Part shown: in pieces, positions 8,815 through 17,672 of the stretch | Layout: every line of letters begins with the position of its first letter | How positions within the stretch are numbered: position 1 is the stretch's first letter | DNA from: JAJRTE01 sp964418585 | Lineage (GTDB): Bacteria > Myxococcota_A > UBA796 > JAJRTE01 | Assembly (NCBI GenBank): GCA_964418585.1 | Contig: CAYQMG010000045.1 | Span: 1-64,000, forward strand | Direction: 5' to 3' | Length of the DNA stretch: 64,000 bases | Program-made: the position numbers and the translations under genes | Notes under the pieces: generated by a model | Told to the model about the DNA's origin: nothing | Databases searched by the model: none | What the model saw: only the letters and a program-made list of their open reading frames with translations

Positions 8815-10635
8815 ATGGGACTGTTCGCCAATCTGAAGCCGAAATTCTGGCACCATGTCGACGTCAGCCACCGGCCGCACAGGCACCTGTTCAATTTCCG
8901 CCGTATCTGGGAAATGACCATCGCGCTGACCCTGGCGGTGGCACTCATTCCCCTGATCATCATGGCGGTGATCGATCAACAGGTGAGCCGGAATGCGATC
9001 GAATCGGACATTCTTCAGCGAACGGTGCAGTTGGTCTCGGTGTCGAAGCAGAGTGTCTCCTATTTCCTTGCCGAGCGGCGCGCTGCCTTGCGGCTGGTGG
9101 TTCGGGGGCACGACCTGGAGGAACTCCTGGACGACGCACGCCTCGGTCGTGTCCTGGACAATCTGAAGGAAAGTTTCGGGGGATTCGTGGACCTGGGCGT
9201 CATCGACGACCGGGGCATTCAGAAATCCTACGCAGGTCCCTACCAGCTCAAAGGACGGGACTACCGCAGTGCCGACTGGTTCCAGGAGGTATCACGCAGC
9301 GGAATGTACATCAGCCCGGTGTTCGAGGGATTTCGGGGCGTTCCGCACATGGTGATCGCCATCCGCCATGCAGTGCCCGCCGGAGGAGCCTACGTGCTTC
9401 GGGCCACCCTCGACACGGCCAAGTTCAACAACCTGCTCTCGGTGCTGGACCTGGAAGGACGCGGCGACGCGTTCGTGATCGACCGGGCGGGCGTTCTCCA
9501 GACGCCGTCACGCTATCACGGCAACGTGCTCGATCAGGTCAAAATCCCCGTGCCTCCCTACACACCTCAGCCCACCGTGGAGGAGGTGCAAACCCCCGAA
9601 AACGGACCGCTGGTCATCGGCTACGCCTACGTGCCCGACACGCCGTTCATCCTGATGATCGTAAAGCACAAAACGGTCCTCATGACGGAGTGGGTCCGGG
9701 GAAGGCTCACCTTGTTGAGCTTCCTCGTGATTTCGGTCGCCGCCATCATCCTCGTGGTGCTCGGAGGAATCACCTACCTGGTAAATCAGATCTACATGGC
9801 AGACCAACGGCGCCTGATGGTCCTCCACCAGGCCGAGTACGCGAACAAGATGGCGTCCCTCGGTCGCCTCTCCGCCGGTGTGGCGCACGAAATCAACAAT
9901 CCCCTGGCGATCATCAACGAAAAAGCGGGGCTGATCCGGGACCTGTTCGTGTTTCGCCCCGAGTACGGAGAGGATCCCAAGCTGATGAGCTTGATCGACG
10001 CCATCATCGCACAGGTGGAACGTTGCGCTGGGATCACACGACGCCTTCTGAACTTTGCTCGCTCCTCCGAATCCGACATCAAGGAGGTGGACCTGAAGGA
10101 ACTGATCCTTGAGGTCCTCGGATTCGTGGGAAAGGAAGCGGAATATCGGTGCATCGACGTGCAAGTAGAGGTGTCGGAAGACGTTCCGCGGTTCGAAAGT
10201 GGCCCCGGCCGTCTCCAGGAGATCTTCCTCAACCTCATCACGAACGCCTTTGCCGCCGTGGAGGACGGAGGATGGATCCGAATTCAGGCATCACGCAAGG
10301 GAGGGAACCGGGTCGAAATCCGGTTTTCGGATAACGGACACGGAATTCCGCAAAAGGATCTCGAACGTGTGTTCGAGCCGTTCTTCTCCACGCGGCACGG
10401 CAAGGGTGGCACCGGATTGGGGTTGTCGATCACCTATGGCCTGGTTCAGGAACTTGGAGGCAAGCTGACCGTGGCGAGCGAGGTTGGCAAGGGAACCACC
10501 TTCACCGTAACCCTTCCGCTGGTTCCTCCGAAGGCCGCCAACAAGAGCGCATTCGTGGACCGGATGGCGCGGCCTGGGATGGACGCGAATGACACAACAG
10601 GGGAGTACACCCATGCGGATACTGCTCGTGGATGA
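8815..10635 (+). CDS. membrane sensor histidine kinase with extracytoplasmic Cache-like domain
   Basis: A 606-residue two-pass membrane kinase. A hydrophobic helix near residues 37-58 and a second near 305-328 enclose a roughly 240-residue periplasmic region that resembles a double-Cache sensor. Then come HisKA (AGVAHEINNPLAIINEKAG, phosphoacceptor His) and a full HATPase_c with N box (NLITNAFAAVEDGG), DNGHGIP and GTGLGLS. The ATG at 8815 is preferred; an in-frame TTG at 8791 overlaps the previous stop and is possible. It lies in the SulP operon and is the only complete kinase there, so it is the likely phosphate source for the three receiver domains around it. Confidence 0.92.
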   Translation: MGLFANLKPKFWHHVDVSHRPHRHLFNFRRIWEMTIALTLAVALIPLIIMAVIDQQVSRNAIESDILQRTVQLVSVSKQSVSYFLAERRAALRLVVRGHDLEELLDDARLGRVLDNLKESFGGFVDLGVIDDRGIQKSYAGPYQLKGRDYRSADWFQEVSRSGMYISPVFEGFRGVPHMVIAIRHAVPAGGAYVLRATLDTAKFNNLLSVLDLEGRGDAFVIDRAGVLQTPSRYHGNVLDQVKIPVPPYTPQPTVEEVQTPENGPLVIGYAYVPDTPFILMIVKHKTVLMTEWVRGRLTLLSFLVISVAAIILVVLGGITYLVNQIYMADQRRLMVLHQAEYANKMASLGRLSAGVAHEINNPLAIINEKAGLIRDLFVFRPEYGEDPKLMSLIDAIIAQVERCAGITRRLLNFARSSESDIKEVDLKELILEVLGFVGKEAEYRCIDVQVEVSEDVPRFESGPGRLQEIFLNLITNAFAAVEDGGWIRIQASRKGGNRVEIRFSDNGHGIPQKDLERVFEPFFSTRHGKGGTGLGLSITYGLVQELGGKLTVASEVGKGTTFTVTLPLVPPKAANKSAFVDRMARPGMDANDTTGEYTHADTARG

Positions 10636-10996
10636 CGAAAGGGAGTACGTGAGCACGTTGGCGGAACGACTTTCTCTCCGGGGTATCGAGGCGGACTGGG
10701 TGAGCGATCCGGCCGAGGCGGTGTTGCGTGCGGGGGAGCAGGTGTATGATCTGGCGGTACTGGATGTGAAGATGCCGCGGATCGATGGGATAGCGCTGAA
10801 GCGCCTGCTGGAAGCGAAGCAACCGCGTCTGAAGTTTCTGTTCATCACGGGTCATGGTGAGGAGGGCGCTTTCAAGGCGGGTGTGTCGGAAGCCGGCCCG
10901 GACCATTACCTGTTCAAGCCGGTCATGCTGGACGATTTTCTTCGGAAGATCGACGAGGTGATGTCCGAGGACCGGGAGGAGGGGCGTGATGAGTGA
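10613..10996 (+). CDS. single-domain response regulator
   Basis: A 127-residue stand-alone receiver. It has the acidic pair in LLVDDE, phosphoacceptor Asp in LAVLDVKMP, the Thr of FITGHG and Lys of LFKPV. There is no output domain, as in Spo0F/CheY-like phosphate shuttles. The ATG at 10613 follows GGGGAG and overlaps the kinase gene by 23 nt, which suggests translational coupling and partnership with that kinase. Confidence 0.92.
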   Translation: MRILLVDDEREYVSTLAERLSLRGIEADWVSDPAEAVLRAGEQVYDLAVLDVKMPRIDGIALKRLLEAKQPRLKFLFITGHGEEGAFKAGVSEAGPDHYLFKPVMLDDFLRKIDEVMSEDREEGRDE

Positions 10997-11678
10997 TTCG
11001 GTGGGCGAGACAGGGCTGAAGTTTTTTGGCGTGATGACGGCGTCGATTTCCCACGAACTCAAGAACCGACTGGCGATCATCAACGAGCATGCGGGGTTGC
11101 TGAGTGACTTGCTTCGGATGGTACCGGAGGGAGGGCAGGTGGACCTGTCGCGGCTGGACCGGATTGCGCATTCTGTGTCGGAGCAGGTGTCCCTGGCGAA
11201 CGACATTATCCGGAACCTCAACCGGTTTGCGCACATCATCGACGAGCTTTGGTACGAGGTGGATCTTGGCGACCTGTTGGGCCGGTGTCGAGCACTTTTT
11301 TCGCGGCTGGCGGCCATGCAGTGTGTGACGCTCGAGGTGGCGGTGCCAGCCGATCCTGTGCGGGTTGGGACCTCCCCGTTTTTGCTTCTGAACCTTTTGT
11401 GGTTATGCGTGTACGAACTGGCGCGGGCCTCCACGCAGCCCCGGACGGTGACCCTGCGTTTGGCGAGGGTCGGCGACGGTGTGCGGCTGGAGGTGGAGAG
11501 TTTGGGGGGAGGAGGGGAGGCAGCGCCGCCGAGAGTCAGCGAGGAGATGTCGAAGCTGGCCGAAACCCTTCGCGCCGATGTATCCTGTCCTGCGGGAGCG
11601 CATCGGTTTTCTCTGGACCTGCCGGCGGGCCCTGCCGCGGGTTATGGCAACGACACGGAAGAGGAGCGTGTCATCTGA
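10989..11678 (+). CDS. HisKA-type protein with degenerate ATP-binding lobe
   Basis: A 229-residue cytoplasmic protein. The dimerisation/phosphoacceptor helix is intact (SISHELKNRLAIINEHAGLL) and closely matches the H-box of the upstream membrane kinase. The C-terminal half still looks like the remains of a HATPase_c fold, but the N box is replaced by LLNLLWLCVYELARAS and no DxGxG or GLGLS motif exists. It may act as a phosphotransfer (Spo0B-like) protein between the two stand-alone receivers that flank it. ATG at 10989 is preceded by GAGGAGG and overlaps the previous stop. Confidence 0.8.
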   Translation: MSDSVGETGLKFFGVMTASISHELKNRLAIINEHAGLLSDLLRMVPEGGQVDLSRLDRIAHSVSEQVSLANDIIRNLNRFAHIIDELWYEVDLGDLLGRCRALFSRLAAMQCVTLEVAVPADPVRVGTSPFLLLNLLWLCVYELARASTQPRTVTLRLARVGDGVRLEVESLGGGGEAAPPRVSEEMSKLAETLRADVSCPAGAHRFSLDLPAGPAAGYGNDTEEERVI

Positions 11679-11692
11679 AGACGGAGGCCGAG

Positions 11693-12121
11693 ATGGCTGA
11701 ACGAGTGTTGTTGGTGGATGACGAAGAGGCGTTCCTCGAGGTAACGAGCGAACGGTTGAGGGCGCGAGGCATGGAGGTGGCGACCTCGAGTTCCGCCCCG
11801 GAAGCGTTGGCCATGATCGAGCAGGATTTGTTCGATGCGGTGGTGCTGGACCTGAAGATGCCAGGCATGGATGGGCTCGAGGCGCTGAAGCGGATTCGAG
11901 AGCGGCGTCCTGATGTGCAGGTCATCTTGCTCACCGGGCACGGGACGTTGGAGAAGGCGGTGGAAGCGATCAAGCGTGGGGCGATGGATTTCATCGAGAA
12001 GCCTGCCGACCTGGACGCGATTGCGAACAAGATCCGCAAGGCCAAGCAGAAGCGGGTGCTCATCACGGACGAAATGAACAAGGAAAACATCCTGGAGATG
12101 CTTCGGCGGTTTGGGGTATGA
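11693..12121 (+). CDS. single-domain response regulator
   Basis: A 142-residue receiver with the complete acidic pocket (LLVDDEE), phosphoacceptor Asp in VVLDLKMPGMDG, Thr in LLTGHG and Lys in IEKPADL, plus a short helical C-terminal tail. It ends the SulP/phosphorelay operon, 14 nt after the HisKA remnant. The tail has no DNA-binding domain, so the output is probably protein-protein. The next gene (kup) is 226 nt away and probably separate. Confidence 0.92.
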   Translation: MAERVLLVDDEEAFLEVTSERLRARGMEVATSSSAPEALAMIEQDLFDAVVLDLKMPGMDGLEALKRIRERRPDVQVILLTGHGTLEKAVEAIKRGAMDFIEKPADLDAIANKIRKAKQKRVLITDEMNKENILEMLRRFGV

Positions 12122-12347
12122 TCGGCACCACATGCCGGGCGGATGGGGTAATCCGTTGGCAAGGATGACGGGAGTGGCTCCTGTGTCCTGTGTGTCCTGG
12201 TGACGCGAGGGAGCAGGAGCTGCTATGTTTGGGGGGCGGTGCTGCGGGCGCGTCCGGGTGGATGGGCCGGTCTGAAGTGGTCCGGGGGTGCCTCTTGGCG
12301 GTCGGGATGGCACAGGGAAGCGTATCACGTTCGAAACAAGCAGAGTC

Positions 12348-14246
12348 ATGACACACACAACTGCCGAAAACACGCCGCCGAAGGGCAAGGTGCTTGCGAC
12401 CTTGACGCTGGGCGCGCTTGGGGTGGTCTACGGGGACATCGGCACGAGCCCGCTGTATGCGATGCGGGAATGTTTCCATGGTCCGAACGGGATCGAGGCG
12501 GATCCAGCGAACGTGCTTGGGGTGCTTTCGTTGATCACGTGGTCGTTGATCCTCGTGGTGACGGTGAAGTACCTCCTTTTCGTGATGCGGGCGGACAACG
12601 AGGGCGAAGGGGGGATGTTTGCCTTGAGTGCCTTGCTGTCGCGTGCCGCGAAGGACTCGAGGTTTTCCCGGAACCTGAAGTTTGTGGCCCTGGCGTTGTT
12701 TGGCGCAGCGCTTTTTTACGGGGACGGGATGATCACGCCGGCGATCTCGGTGTTGAGTGCCGTGGAGGGGCTGGAGGTGGCCACCCCGTTTTTCAAGCCG
12801 TATGTGATCCCGATAGCGATTGCCATCCTTGTGGGATTGTTCCTGTTCCAGCGGCGGGGGACCGGGCGAGTGGGGGCGGTCTTCGGCCCGATCACGGTGG
12901 TGTGGTTCATCACGTTGGCGACCCTGGGGGTCGTGTCGGTGGTGGAGACTCCGGAAGTGTTCGAGGCCCTGAACCCGGTTCACGGGTGGCGTTTTTTCAC
13001 TCACAACGGCCGGCGAGGGTTCCTGGTTCTGGGCGCGGTGTTTCTGGTGATCACCGGGTGCGAGGCGCTCTACGCGGACATGGGCCATTTCGGGCGGCGT
13101 CCGATCCGACTTGCGTGGCTGGGACTGGTGCTTCCGTCTCTGCTGGCCAACTACTACGGGCAAGGGGCGCTGGTCCTCCGGGATCCGGCGAGTGTTGAGA
13201 ATCCGTTTTACCTGCTCGCGCCGTCCTGGGCGGTGTACCCGCTGGTCTTTCTGGCCACGGTGGCCACGGTCATCGCGTCGCAAGCGGTGATTTCCGGGGC
13301 ATTCTCGTTGACGCGGCAGGCGGTGCAACTCGGCTACCTTCCCCGGTTGGAGATCCGGCACACATCGCGGGAGCACCGGGGTCAGATCTATGTGCCCTGG
13401 GTCAACTGGACCCTGTTGGTATGCGTGGTGCTCCTGGTCCTCGGATTCCGGTCGTCGAGCAATCTGGCTGCGGCCTATGGGATCGCGGTGGCCACAGACA
13501 TGGTCATCACGTCGTTTCTGGTGTTTGCCACTGCGCGCAGTGTGTGGCACTGGAACCGGGCTCTGGCCGGGCTGATGCTGGTGGCTTTCCTGGTGATCGA
13601 CATTGCCTTCTTTGGTGCGAATGCGATGAAGATTCCCCAAGGAGGCTATTTCCCGCTGATGGTGGGCGCGGCGATGTTCACGCTGCTGATCACCTGGAAG
13701 CAGGGCCGGGCCCTTTTGTACGAGCGGATGGCGGCCGGGATGCTCCCCATCAAGGACTTTCTGGAGAGCTTTTCACGGAGTCGTCCCACGCAGGTACCGG
13801 GCACTGCGGTGTTCATGACCGGGAATCCCGGGGTCGTCCCCCACGCCTTGCTTCACAATCTGAAGCACAACAAGGTGCTGCACGAGCGGGTCGTCTTTCT
13901 CAACGTGGTCACGGAAGAGAAACCGTACGCCGCCGAGTCGGACCGGCTGAAGCTGGAGCGTCTGAAGGAGCCGTTCTGGAGACTCTCGATCCATTACGGG
14001 TTCATGGAATCTCCAGACATTGTGGAGGTCCTGGCGGGCATCGAGGTGGATGGGAAGCCGTTCGATCCGATGGACACCTCCTTTTTCCTGGGCCGAGAGA
14101 ACCTGATTGCCACGCGGCGAGGGCGCATGCGGTTGTGGCGCAAGAAGCTTTTCGTGTTCATCTCGAGGAACGCGGTTGGAGCGACCTCGTTTTTCCGGCT
14201 TCCTCCCAACCGGGTGGTGGAGTTGGGGCAGCAACTGGAACTGTGA
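12348..14246 (+). CDS. kup: KUP-family potassium uptake transporter
   Basis: A 632-residue inner-membrane K+/H+ symporter. The family signature GVVYGDIGTSPLYAMRE is at the N-terminus, followed by about twelve hydrophobic helices and a C-terminal cytoplasmic region of about 180 residues. The length matches the family (about 620-630). The ATG at 12348 is chosen because similarity starts just after it (GKVLATLTLGALG); upstream in-frame codons encode non-family sequence. It is monocistronic by spacing: 226 nt before and 635 nt after. Confidence 0.95.
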   Translation: MTHTTAENTPPKGKVLATLTLGALGVVYGDIGTSPLYAMRECFHGPNGIEADPANVLGVLSLITWSLILVVTVKYLLFVMRADNEGEGGMFALSALLSRAAKDSRFSRNLKFVALALFGAALFYGDGMITPAISVLSAVEGLEVATPFFKPYVIPIAIAILVGLFLFQRRGTGRVGAVFGPITVVWFITLATLGVVSVVETPEVFEALNPVHGWRFFTHNGRRGFLVLGAVFLVITGCEALYADMGHFGRRPIRLAWLGLVLPSLLANYYGQGALVLRDPASVENPFYLLAPSWAVYPLVFLATVATVIASQAVISGAFSLTRQAVQLGYLPRLEIRHTSREHRGQIYVPWVNWTLLVCVVLLVLGFRSSSNLAAAYGIAVATDMVITSFLVFATARSVWHWNRALAGLMLVAFLVIDIAFFGANAMKIPQGGYFPLMVGAAMFTLLITWKQGRALLYERMAAGMLPIKDFLESFSRSRPTQVPGTAVFMTGNPGVVPHALLHNLKHNKVLHERVVFLNVVTEEKPYAAESDRLKLERLKEPFWRLSIHYGFMESPDIVEVLAGIEVDGKPFDPMDTSFFLGRENLIATRRGRMRLWRKKLFVFISRNAVGATSFFRLPPNRVVELGQQLEL

Positions 14247-14881
14247 TTCCGGCTGTGTCGAGGTTCCTGGCCTACCCGGGAATCAGGGAGCGGGGGCGAC
14301 GGGGGGTCGGAGCCGCATCCCCGCGCGACACCAGCGTGCGAGGAAGATTCCGCGCGCAAAAAAAAGCACAACACACACGTAGCATACCCATATTGCAGCA
14401 CTATTTCGTTGCCCATTCCTGCATTGACAGTTCGTTCATCAATTCGATCAACCGTTCATCGCCCCTTCCGTGCGTCGAGGGGATGATTCGGTCATAATCT
14501 TTCTCGGTCCTGCGACCTGGACTATCCTCTGTCAGGCACGCACCACCACGCGACACGCGACGAAACGGCGGGAACGCAAATCGACACGTTCGAGCTGCGA
14601 CATGCGGAAGCGGTAGTCAGCGCCACGTCTTCAGCGGTCATGAACCACGGCCCAGGTCCCGGGTGACGATACCAGAGGTGTGTCCTCACCAGGGAGTTGG
14701 CCATCGTCGAGGAATGTCCTGGTTACAACGGTTCGTTCCATACGGCCGTGCTCCGGGTGGGGGAGGGAGCGCCTGTCAAGGGGGCTCGAGGAACCGGTGT
14801 GCGAGGAACGACCTGCTGGACCAGTCGATGCTTGGATCTCACACTTGAAACCCTGGTGCGAACCCTGGAGGGAAGCGAACG
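14247..14881 (+). other. intergenic region without a recognisable gene
   Basis: 635 nt between kup and the KH-protein gene. Short open frames occur on both strands but none has coding character, a ribosome site or a recognisable product. A TTGACA (14424-14429) and a CATAAT (about 14491) are present but badly spaced. I found no tRNA-like T-loop and no strong terminator. Confidence 0.5.
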
Positions 14882-15661
14882 ATGGCTGAAACGTCAAGCT
14901 GGAGCAACGTCTCTTCGTTGTTGGAGGAACTGGTGTGCTTGCTGGTCGATGATCCGGAGCAGGTGCAGGTTCGGGCGCTGCAAGGAAGTCAGTCCACGGT
15001 GCTCGAGGTGTCGGTGGCGAAATCGGACTTTGGGAAATTGATCGGGAAACGGGGGTGTCGGGCGAACGCGATCCGGCAACTCCTGGTGGCGCTTTCCGGT
15101 GCGCACGACCGGCGGTTCCTGCTGGAACTCCTGGAGCCGCACGCGGACGCGCCGACCTCGTCTCGAGGCCGACCGCCGGTGCCTGACGCGGAGGAAGGGG
15201 TGACCGCGATCACGGGCATGCTCCAGCGGCTTGTGGAGCTGCTGGTGGACCACCCGGCGTCGGCGCGGGTGACGGCCTTGCCGGGGAGCCAAGTGGTCGT
15301 GTTCGAGGTCGGAGTGGACCCGGAAGACGTCCCCAGGCTCATCGGCGGCAACGGTCGTACGGCCACGGCGATCCGGGAGTTGCTGGTGGCGATCAGCGGG
15401 AAGTTCAAGCGACGGTTGATCCTGGACATCACGGAGCCGTCGCGGAGCGGTCGGCCGGAGGCCAAGGCGACCCCGTCCCCGGTGGGCGCCGTGGCGATGT
15501 CGACCGGAGCGAGCCCGTCGAGGCAGGAGGAAGCGGACTCCGGTCCCGAGGTGACCAGGCGGTCGCGTCGCGTCTGGGAGCCGGAGTTGGAGGGGAACGC
15601 TGCACCCCAGGCGGCCGGGGCGGCCACGGGCGGGCCGGGTGAGACGAACCGGGCGGCCTGA
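14882..15661 (+). CDS. tandem KH-domain RNA-binding protein (two KhpA-like units)
   Basis: A 259-residue protein with two KH domains of the small KhpA type. The first (about residues 8-85) carries the GxxG loop in LIGKRGCRANAIRQLL, the second (about 103-180) in LIGGNGRTATAIRELL. The repeated xAIRxLLVAxSG pattern shows internal duplication. The last 75 residues are a disordered Pro/Ala/Gly/Glu-rich tail. KhpA is normally one domain of about 76 residues and dimerises with KhpB; here a dimer-like unit is fused in one chain. It probably binds single-stranded RNA. It is not next to rpsP/trmD/rimM, khpA's usual neighbours. Confidence 0.85.
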   Translation: MAETSSWSNVSSLLEELVCLLVDDPEQVQVRALQGSQSTVLEVSVAKSDFGKLIGKRGCRANAIRQLLVALSGAHDRRFLLELLEPHADAPTSSRGRPPVPDAEEGVTAITGMLQRLVELLVDHPASARVTALPGSQVVVFEVGVDPEDVPRLIGGNGRTATAIRELLVAISGKFKRRLILDITEPSRSGRPEAKATPSPVGAVAMSTGASPSRQEEADSGPEVTRRSRRVWEPELEGNAAPQAAGAATGGPGETNRAA

Positions 15662-15744
15662 TCCTGCGGTATGGGCTCCGGCGAGGGGCCGATCTCAGAT
15701 CTCGTTCCTTGCCGGGGCCGGTGTCCCTGTCACCGTTGCCACGG

Positions 15745-16671
15745 TCATCCTGTGATGGAGGTGGCCTCCTCGAGCTGAGCTGTCGGCGGCGGCCCGTCGA
15801 ACGAGACGCGGAATCCGTCGGAACTGTAGTCCTTGTGAACCATTCTGACCAGTTCCCCCTGCTCGATCTCATACAGGTTATAGGACGCTTGCACCGGGTG
15901 CTCGAGGCCATGATCGTAGGCGGCGGAGCCGGCGTTGCACAGCAAGGTGACGCGCCCGTCGTCGTGCTTCAGGTGGTTGATGTAGCGCTGGTGGTCATGT
16001 CCGTGGAGCACGAGTTCCACCGGGTGGCGCTGCAGCACGTCCATGAGGATCTCCCGATTCTCCAGCCTTCGCCAGAACTTGCCGGGTGCTTCGCCGTGTT
16101 CGTTCAGCAACGGGTAGTGGATGAGGAGCACCTTGAATCGCCGGGCCACGTCCCGCCGAAGCAGCACCGCCTCCAGCCGTTCAGCCTCCACCGGGTCGAC
16201 CCGCCCGGATGCGCCGAAGCCCGCCCGATTCGGGTTCATCCCCAGCACAGCGACATCGCCGAGGAAATGCAACGTGGGGTAGGTGGGCTCCTCGAGCGAC
16301 GCACCAGGAGTGCGAATGTACTGCCCGAAATACTGCTCGATGCGATGGAAACGAGCGGCTCCGGCGGTGTAGTAGTCGTGATTCCCCGGCACGATGATGG
16401 TGGGAAACCGTGACAGAATCGGCTCGAGTGCGTCTCGGGCAACCACGAACTCGGCGGGCGATCCCAGGGCGGTGATGTCCCCTGTGATGAGCACGGCGTC
16501 GGGGTGATCTGCGACCACGGCCTGGATGGCCTCGGCCGCGATGCGTGGATTGAAGCGTGCCACCCGCCGGAAGGCGAGCAGGTTGGCAAGCCCTATCAAC
16601 CGCTTGGTTCTGAGTCCGGACCAGTCTGGAAACCGGTAGAAGTGGAGGTCCGAAAGGTGGGCCAACAGCAT
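15745..16671 (-). CDS. calcineurin-like metallophosphoesterase
   Basis: A 308-residue cytoplasmic phosphoesterase with every metal-binding motif of the family: SDLHF (residues 7-11), GDIT, GNHDYY, HYPLL and GHDH. Layout resembles the CpdA/Icc class of cyclic-nucleotide phosphodiesterases, but the substrate is not fixed by sequence. The start at 16671 follows GGGAG with a six-nucleotide gap. It lies 30 nt downstream of the RluB-like gene on the same strand and may be co-transcribed with scpB and that gene. Confidence 0.92.
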   Translation of the reverse strand: MLLAHLSDLHFYRFPDWSGLRTKRLIGLANLLAFRRVARFNPRIAAEAIQAVVADHPDAVLITGDITALGSPAEFVVARDALEPILSRFPTIIVPGNHDYYTAGAARFHRIEQYFGQYIRTPGASLEEPTYPTLHFLGDVAVLGMNPNRAGFGASGRVDPVEAERLEAVLLRRDVARRFKVLLIHYPLLNEHGEAPGKFWRRLENREILMDVLQRHPVELVLHGHDHQRYINHLKHDDGRVTLLCNAGSAAYDHGLEHPVQASYNLYEIEQGELVRMVHKDYSSDGFRVSFDGPPPTAQLEEATSITG

Positions 16672-16701
16672 GAGCGACTCCCATCCCGCCCCCGGGGCCT
16701 G

Positions 16702-17580
16702 TTACCTTCTGACATGCCTGCGGGGGGTTCTCGACCGCGGGGACCGGGTGTTCCGGTCGCGCCTGGTCGGCTTTTTCTTGCGCGGCCGCTTTCCGACATC
16801 CCGATGTTCATTCAAGATGGCCGCGATCTGGGCCTCCGGTACCGGGTCAGGCAGGCCGGGCGGAGCGTCTGCCAGGGCTTTCAAGGCGTGCAGTTCGTCG
16901 GAAGACACCTTGCGAAAGGTCCCGGGGGCGAGTCCCTTGACGCTGATGGGACCGAACTGAACCCGCTTGAGCTTGGTGACGGGGTGTCGAAGCTTCATCA
17001 TGGCGTAACGCAACAGGCGGTGCCGTACTTCACGCACGGTAACCCGAAGCCAGGCGTTCCGGCCGGTCACGGAGACGAGTGTCACCTCCATGGGCAAGGT
17101 ACGTCCACCCTGGAGGGGGACGCCGACCCGGAGTTTTGCGAGTGTCCTGTCGTCCGGGATTCCGCGGACTTTCATGAGATAGGTTCGCGGGATCCCGGCT
17201 CGAGGGTGGTTCAGGGCGTGGGCGAGGCGGCGGTCAGAGGTCATGAGCATGATCCCCTCGTCGTCGGCCTCGAGCCGGGCCACGGGAACGAGGAGGCGCT
17301 TGACACGGCGCAGCTTTTCCATGACCGTGGGCCGACCCAACGGGTCGGACGGAACGGACAGCACCCCTCGAGGCTTGTTGACCAGGAGGTAGATCGGTTC
17401 GATGGGACGCACGACCTTGCCGTCGACCTTGAAAACGTCCTGTTCCACCACCACGGGGTGCGCCGGCTCACGGACCACCCGCCCGTTGACCATCACACGT
17501 CCCTCGAGCACCATGCGCTCCGCTTCACGCCTGGTGGCGACCCCGAGTTCGGCCAGGGCCTTGGACAATCGTTGCTTCAT
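16702..17580 (-). CDS. RluB/RsuA-family pseudouridine synthase homologue with altered active site
   Basis: A 292-residue protein with an N-terminal S4 RNA-binding domain (residues 3-48, RLSKALAELGVATRREAE), a pseudouridine-synthase core (YLLVNKPRGVLS at 64) and a basic disordered C-terminus (RKKKPTRRDRNTRS). In active RluB/RsuA enzymes the catalytic aspartate sits in a GRLDxxTxGLLL motif. Here the stretch reads VARLEADDEGIML, placing Glu104 where the aspartate belongs. The later EGxNRQVRRM motif is also changed (VREVRHRLLRYAM). Position after scpB is the classic scpB-rluB arrangement. It may bind rRNA without modifying it, or use a variant chemistry. ATG at 17580 is preferred over an upstream in-frame codon at 17628. 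Confidence 0.85.
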   Translation of the reverse strand: MKQRLSKALAELGVATRREAERMVLEGRVMVNGRVVREPAHPVVVEQDVFKVDGKVVRPIEPIYLLVNKPRGVLSVPSDPLGRPTVMEKLRRVKRLLVPVARLEADDEGIMLMTSDRRLAHALNHPRAGIPRTYLMKVRGIPDDRTLAKLRVGVPLQGGRTLPMEVTLVSVTGRNAWLRVTVREVRHRLLRYAMMKLRHPVTKLKRVQFGPISVKGLAPGTFRKVSSDELHALKALADAPPGLPDPVPEAQIAAILNEHRDVGKRPRKKKPTRRDRNTRSPRSRTPRRHVRR

Positions 17581-17672
17581 GCTGCCCGGTCCTCTCCTGT
17601 TGAAGGGTGCGCCACCTCCCCGTCCCAAGCAGACGGAGAGAATACGGCGGAAATGGCCGGGGCGCCTCCGGT

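Noticed and set aside
14697..15041. 114-codon plus-strand frame before the KH gene
   Set aside because: Overlaps the KH gene in another frame; Cys/Arg/Trp-rich shadow with no ribosome site.
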